Assembly (NCBI RefSeq): GCF_030035675.1 | Contig: NC_084495.1 | Location: 7,223,001-7,287,000, forward strand | Length of the DNA: 64,000 nt | From: Rhineura floridana | Lineage: Eukaryota; Chordata; Lepidosauria; Squamata; Rhineuridae | Reading direction: 5' to 3' | Shown here: positions 59,001 through 64,000 of the stretch, piece by piece | How positions within the stretch are numbered: position 1 is the first letter of the stretch | Layout: the number at the start of each line of letters is the position of its first letter | The notes under the pieces: model-generated | What the model was told of the DNA's origin: nothing | Database searches by the model: none | What the model saw: only the letters and a program-made list of their open reading frames with translations | Position numbers and translations under genes: made by a program

Positions 59001-62000
59001 ATCCCAGTCTAAACCTCTTGCAGTAAGAATTATGTTAGAAACCAAAGGAGTAGAAATGCTGTATTCAGGGATGTGCAACATCATGTCAAAAAACAAATTT
59101 ACCTTGTACTGCTGGGATCACAGTCTGCCATCATCATCAGCTTTATTACAGCATGTTTTGTATAGCTCTGTGCATCTATTCGCATAAAGATGCACGTAAA
59201 GAGCACTTCATTGGTCTGACAGAAGGGAAAGGCAGCTTTTTTGTCTCTCCCCATATCCTCACTTTGCATCTGGCTAAGCAGCCTGTAAGCCTCAACATTT
59301 TATTGTTGATGTGATTTATTGTTAAATCATTTTCAGATGTGTTATGAGGGAGAAAAAATGGACTGCCTTCAAGTCGATCCCGACTTATGGCAACCCTATG
59401 AATGGGGTTTTCATGGTAAGGGGTATTCAGATGGGGTTTCCCATTGCCTCCCTCTGAGGCTGAGAGGCAGTGACTGGCCCAAGGTCACAAACAAGTGAGT
59501 GAAAGAAACATGCTGACAAATGTTGTTAAAAGCAGGCATGATTTAAACATCATGTTTGGCAAGCAACAAGCACATGCCTAGTGTCTTGTTTGAACCAGGT
59601 TGTCTCACCTGTGCATGCAGTGTTGGCACACCAGTGCTAGTATGGTTAACATTGCACATAAAGAGCTGAGAGCCTGGTTTAAATAAGATGCTTAGCTTCT
59701 GCATGGCTACCTGGCATTCCTTTGAATGTGGACCTCACCGGGAATCATTTCTCAGCCAGCGCACATAGGATCAGGCTGTGGGTGTTCCCTGTTGAGAGTC
59801 GGTGCACAACTTGCATCTGTTGCCTCAGTCACAGTTAAAAGTATGCAAGTGGCATTGGTCCAGTGTGGCATCCTGTTCAGCTTGATGCTACAAAGTCAGC
59901 TGTGCTTCTGGTACAACCGAAGCCAGTAGCCTGCTTCTGTCAGATGCAGAGTTCACTGTTTTCATCTGAAATAAATTGTTGCCCATTAAAAGTCCACTAG
60001 TCTCTAAAGCAGGGATGAGTGGCCCACAGCCTGCATACAGCTCCCAAGAGGCTTTGTGTGGTCTTCCAAGATGCATTAAAAAAAAGTCTTTATGGATCCT
60101 ATAGGTCCCCCACTGTGATGCCATGATACCTGAAGGATTTTTGTGGCCCCAAAATTTTTAACAGCTTCTGAAAGAAAACAGTTTAGTTTTCCTTTCTTAA
60201 AGGGTTGTATCGTACTGTGTTAGAGTAGACTCACTGAAACTAACGGACCTACGCTAGTCATGTACGTTAATTTCAGTGGGCCAGCTCTGAGTAGGACTAA
60301 TGTTGGATACAACCCAGAGTTTTTAATTTTTTTACTGACTGCTCCTATTGGTTCCTCACTGTGATGCCAAAAGGTTTTTGTGGCCTTTCAAGGCCGTAAT
60401 CTGTCAATTAAAAAAATAATTAACTTTCTTTAATTTTTTTTACCAGCCACTCCTGTGGGTTCCTTGCTGTGATTTTGTGATGGCAAAAGATATGTGACCA
60501 CCCTCCCCAACTCCAAAATGGTGTTTTAATTTTTTTTTAAAAAAATAGACCACTCTTGCTTCTATACTTTAACCTTGGCCTCTTTGACATGCAGCCCTCA
60601 GAGAGTTGATTGTGGAACAGTCTGGCCTTCTTCCTGAAAAGCATTAGCAGCCCCTGCTCCAAAGTCCCACAGTACTGTCTCATCCCGCTTTGTGTTTATA
60701 AAGCTGACACCTTCACATTGTCTGGCAAGGTTTCTCTTGCTGGACCAACAGTTGAATTGTATGGACCGCAGACTGCTAAACCTGTCTTAACAATTTTGAC
60801 GGCAGTGTTGCTGCTGCTGTTAACTTAGCGAGACACATTAAGCTGACAGAGTCCTTAGAGTGCACTTATAATTACAGTCATGGTCACAACAATAAATATT
60901 TGCATATGAAATGAATATGAAACCTTGTCCTTAAAGCCCTAACTCATAGGAGTGTTGAGAAAGTGTTTAGCTCAAAATTGCTCCAGTTCCCTAACTCTGG
61001 CAGTTGCTCTTCTCTGGCAGGTGCAGAGTCCACAGAAGATGTATCTAATGGCGATTCCATAATAGATTGGCTTAATTCAGTTCGACAGACTGGGAATACA
61101 ACACGAAGTGGGCAAAGAGGAAACCAGTCTTGGAGGGCAGTGAGCCGGACTAACCCAAACAGCGGGGATTTCAGGTTCAGTTTAGAAATAAACGTCAACC
61201 GTAATAATGGTAACCCAAACCCAGAAACTGAGGGTGAGCCATCTGTAGAGCCATCTAGCGGAGAGGATCTGGAAAATAACCAAAGTAATGCTGAGACTCC
61301 AAGATCTGACACTCCTTCTGTTGCAAGGGAGTCTGGGCCAGAAATTCATCCCCCTGAAGAGGTAAACGAGGAAGTTTCTCCTCACAGAGGCCAGAGAAGA
61401 TCAAGAAGCCGAAGTCCAGAACAGCGGAGGACACGAGCTAGGACTGACAGAAGTAGGTCACCTCTTAATCCAGTGAATGAATCTCCTCGTAGGGTCCATC
61501 ACAATATATCATCTCAGACACCTGATCTTCCCCCAGTAACCGAAGCTGAAGGAAGTTCTAGAACAAGACAACATATGGTGATAAGACAGCATACAACAGC
61601 TTCTGAGACACCCAGTGAAAATACAGTGCTGTTTTCAGCCCCTGAAGCAAGACCTGCTCCTCAGGCAACAGGTTCTCCGGAAACAAATGGCAGTGCAGAA
61701 CCTGCAGCTCCTGGGCAGAGGCCACCGACTATTGTCCTTGACTTACAGGTGAGACGAGTCCGTCCAGGAGAATACCGGCAGAGAGACAGTATAGCCAACC
61801 GAACTCGATCAAGGTCCCAAACCCCAAATAATACTGTCACATACGAAAGTGAGCGTGGAGGTTTTAGGCGTACATTTTCACGCTCAGAAAGGGCTGGAGT
61901 GAGAACTTATGTCAGTACCATTAGGATTCCTATTCGAAGAATCTTGAATACAGGTCTGAGTGAGACGACGTCTGTTGCCATTCAAACCATGTTAAGGCAG

Positions 62001-62564
62001 ATCATGACTGGCTTTGGTGAGCTCAGTTATTTTATGTACAGTGATAGTGATGCAGACCCTGGTGGCCCAGCACCAAACCCAAATGTAGAAATGGCAGAGC
62101 CACCAAGTGGAGGTGTGAGTGGAAATAACAGCTCAAGTAGTGAAGGTCCTGATGCTGGACCAGGGGAGGCATATGAAGGCAGCAACGAAGGGGGCTCCAC
62201 AGCTGGCGCTAGGCGGGAAGGACGGAATGCCAGGGGGTCAGTTACTTTTGAAGAAAGCGGCTCCCTCCCATTCCTTAGCTTGGCACAGTTTTTTCTGCTT
62301 AATGAAGAGGACGATGACCAGCCAAGAGGGCTCACCAAAGAGCAAATTGACAACCTCGCCATGAGGAATTTTGGTGAAAGTGATGCTTTGAAAACCTGTA
62401 GTGTGTGTATCACAGAATACACGGAGGGGAACAAACTTAGAAAGCTGCCTTGTTCTCATGAATACCATGTGCACTGCATAGATCGCTGGCTGTCGGAAAA
62501 TTCCACCTGCCCGATTTGCCGCCGAGCAGTCTTGGCTTCCAGTAACCGAGAGAGTGTTGTCTAA
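55866..62564 (+). CDS. RLIM: RLIM (RNF12) E3 ubiquitin ligase, join(55866..56034,58620..58703,61021..62564)
   Basis: RLIM is a nuclear RING-H2 E3 ubiquitin ligase. Known targets in mammals include the LIM cofactor LDB1, REX1 and SMAD7. The three exons total 1797 nt, giving 598 residues plus stop; the human protein is about 624. Both junctions split a Gly codon after its first base and have GTATGT donors with good AG acceptors. The start ATG opens the conserved [11 protein letters not shown] terminus. Residues about 1-85 are the acidic, conserved N-terminal region. Residues about 206-235 are an RS-rich basic (NLS-like) segment. Residues about 316-425 are the conserved basic central region. C544, C547, C562, H564, H567, C570, C581 and C584 form the RING-H2 finger, and SVV ends the protein as a possible PDZ ligand. 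The long Ser tract of mammalian RLIM is nearly absent, which explains most of the length difference. The paralogue RNF6 is a poorer match by length and N-terminus. The gene looks intact. Confidence 0.97.
56145..56625. mobile_element. MITE-like palindrome interrupted by a CR1-like piece (RLIM intron 2)
   Basis: The arms CACCATGCATTTATTCCACT and (right) GTGTTTAAAGTGGAATAAAT are inverted; CTTCCTCCAAAGTATCCTGG pairs with the right half. A CR1-like 3' end on the - strand (about 56403-56585; AAGAACATAAGAAGAGCCTG start) sits inside the right arm, so it is younger than the MITE. Confidence 0.75.
57540..57602 (-). repeat. LINE 3' tail
   Basis: TTTATATCCCGCCCTTCCTCCC and AGCAGGAGCCCAAGG, a heavily truncated L2-type end in RLIM intron 2. 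Confidence 0.75.
58620..58703 (+). CDS. RLIM: RLIM coding exon 2 (residues 57-85)
   Basis: This 84-nt exon lies between TTTCCTCAG (ending 58619) and AGAG|GTATGT at 58703/58704. It completes Gly57 and encodes [19 protein letters not shown] and following residues to Arg84, then the first base of Gly85. The [10 protein letters not shown] block matches RLIM closely. The exon is too short to stand out by open-frame length and was found from family knowledge and splice sites. Confidence 0.95.
59353..59490 (-). repeat. Sauria-type SINE, partial
   Basis: GACTGCCTTCAAGTCGATCC, then CTATGAATGGGGTTTTCATGG and GACTGGCCCAAGGTCAC. The tRNA head is missing. It lies in RLIM intron 3. Confidence 0.85.
60195..60305. 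repeat. Short palindromic repeat (GTCCATTAATTTCAGTGGG family)
   Basis: GAGTAGACTCACTGAAACTAA pairs with TTAATTTCAGTGGGCCAGCTC around a short loop. A related unit is at 3680-3745. Confidence 0.6.
61021..62564 (+). CDS. RLIM: RLIM terminal coding exon (residues 85-598, RING-H2)
   Basis: The acceptor CTCTGGCAG ends at 61020. The open frame continues upstream of it, but the 19 residues encoded there are intronic and not RLIM-like. The exon carries [19 protein letters not shown], the RS-rich stretch, the [20 protein letters not shown] block, the [14 protein letters not shown] motif with an acidic run, and the RING-H2 finger. TAA is at 62562-62564. The linker between the central block and the acidic run (about 62040-62260) is Gly/Ser/Glu-rich but lacks the pure Ser run of mammals. 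Confidence 0.97.
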
Positions 62565-63250
62565 GCCAGGTGTGAACTTTCAGCCGAGTACACAATGGGC
62601 TAACCATGGGCAAAGAAGCTGCTTTTCTGTGGCCACTTTTTAATGTGGTGGTTATAAATGTAAAGCAAAGAGAAGGTGTGATCTTCCCTCATGAAATGGA
62701 ATTAAAAAAAAAAAAAAGCTGTGTAGCAGAACCTTCTTGATTAAGGTCCTGAAAATAATAGTGGGTTTGTGTGGTCAATTAAAACACAAAACACACCACT
62801 ACATTTGCCCAAAGACACTTGCCTGTTCTATTCTCTGTTTTCCAACACAAGCAAGGTTCACATCTTTCTTCCTCCTCCACCCCAGTGTGTAGTGGATGCT
62901 GAAGATCTCAACATGGCTGTTCCCTGTGAAGAATCTAACTGGAGTCCTTCAGCTACATAGTCAGCCCATGCTTCACTGTGGAATAAAACAAAAACTCGCC
63001 AGAACAATGAAATTGCACCCCTCAGTCTGATTTTAGCTCCCTCCCTCCCACCTTCCTTGTATAGGGTATTGAATATGGTCATGTAAATAACACTAATCTT
63101 AGCCCTCTCCCACTGTACAGCTGTCTTAAGCCCAACACTATGGCACGCCATAGAATGGGCTGGTAGTTTAATGGGGATATTTATCTTGCTGTGGAAATAT
63201 ATTAATTAATTGCTTCTGCTTGTTTAAATAAACACACTTTTGTTTTAAAA
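62565..63250 (+). other. RLIM: RLIM 3' UTR (proximal part)
   Basis: This is AT-rich untranslated sequence after the stop codon. AATAAA hexamers are at 62982-62987 and 63227-63232. Mammalian RLIM has a multi-kilobase 3' UTR, so the transcript may extend further, even past the window. A MITE-like repeat at about 63620 would then lie in it. The end is uncertain. Confidence 0.7.
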
Positions 63251-63619
63251 ACTGTAAAGCTTTTTGTACAGACCAATAACTTCTCCAGTGCACTGCTGTA
63301 CTAATGCGTTTGGAACTGAAGCTACTATGGTTAGAAATGAGGATGTGTTGGTGTGACTCTCCATACCCAAAGTGAGCAAGATGGCAAAGAGCTGCTCTCA
63401 TCAGTGTTAAAGTCACAGCATTACGGTAACACGATAGAGCCAAATCAACCTAGCAGATAGAAGTGGGGTGGCTGTACTCCACTGTTTGGATGTAGGGGTG
63501 CCACTGAAAAGAAAATGGAAGACCTGCGAGGATCTCTCTCCCCATCCCCAGAGGGGGGGCTCTCAAAATACAAACCTTTAGTGGCCCAACCCTTCAAAAC
63601 AGTGGTTGGTTTTTATCCG

Positions 63620-63745
63620 TGGTGGCTAACCTTTAATCCTCCAGATGTTGGACTTCCATCAGCCCCAGCCTGCATGGCCTCATAGTCAGGGATGATGGGG
63701 TTTATAGTCCAGCAATAGCTGGAGCATCAAAGGTTCTACAATATC
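63620..63745. repeat. MITE fragment downstream of RLIM stop
   Basis: GTGGCTAACCTTTAATCC, then CATCAGCCCCAGCCTGCATGG and GGAGCATCAAAGGTTC; same family as 34905. Confidence 0.7.
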
Positions 63746-64000
63746 AGGAGCCTGGAAATAACGTTTACCTCCCCCACAATCCTGTAAGATTAGAGGATTA
63801 CAGGCAGGTGTATGCAAGGTGGTCTCTGCAAAGTTCTTTTACTGCTCTGGCTGTGCATTGGGAATCTACAGCTTTCAGCATCAGTCCCTCTAGTAGTGGC
63901 TTGTGTCTTTTTCTAAATGGCAGTTAAGTGGAATGTTTAAGGGGTGATACCAGTTCTAAAGGATAGTTTCTTGCTTTGAAGTGGAAGAGAAACTAGTATG

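Noticed and set aside
60963-61020. Start codon at 60963 for a 533-residue protein
   Set aside because: The first 19 codons are intron sequence before a good acceptor; RLIM homology begins exactly at the exon edge.
55866-62564. Identification as the paralogue RNF6
   Set aside because: The N-terminus, [10 protein letters not shown] block, overall length and near-perfect RING tail fit RLIM better.

Overview
The window looks like nuclear DNA of a squamate reptile, most likely a lizard. The evidence is the repeat set: BovB (RTE) LINE 3' ends, Sauria-type tRNA SINEs that share the BovB tail, L2 and CR1 LINEs, a Tc1/mariner copy, hAT-like elements and a Ngaro-type tyrosine-recombinase retroelement. 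There are no prokaryotic features. Genes are sparse and have introns. The species cannot be fixed from this sequence.

One host gene is clear: RLIM (RNF12), a RING-H2 E3 ubiquitin ligase, on the + strand in the right third. A CpG island at about 41.69-42.48 kb carries a probable promoter and a non-coding first exon ending near 42172. The coding exons are 55866-56034, 58620-58703 and 61021-62564. They join in phase (169+84+1544 nt) into a 598-residue protein with the conserved N-terminus, central basic region, C-terminal RING-H2 finger and a final SVV tail. The 3' UTR starts at 62565 and has candidate poly(A) signals at 62982 and 63227.

Positions 1 to about 41.6 kb show no host exon that I can support. 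They hold layered transposable elements: L2 fragments throughout; a 4-kb hAT-like element (8443-12427) with 8-bp target duplications, BovB and SINE pieces inside, and four 23-bp units bearing CRE-like motifs near its right end; a Tc1/mariner element (13968-21875) split by a 6.2-kb Ngaro-type element (15223-21469) and by a short LINE tail; two 5S-rRNA-derived SINEs; a CR1 3' end; two copies of a palindromic element whose central hairpin carries YY1-like motifs; a 743-bp hAT-like element; and a 2-kb L2 with a recognisable reverse transcriptase.

The most unusual object is in RLIM intron 1, at 49233-50376. Two direct copies of a short TA-flanked inverted-repeat element bracket about 0.94 kb of very GC-rich DNA. 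On the - strand that DNA encodes the start of a BTBD2-like protein and runs past a splice-donor-like site into intron-like sequence. It appears to be a DNA-level capture of another gene's first exon, later altered by an internal tandem duplication of about 224 bp.
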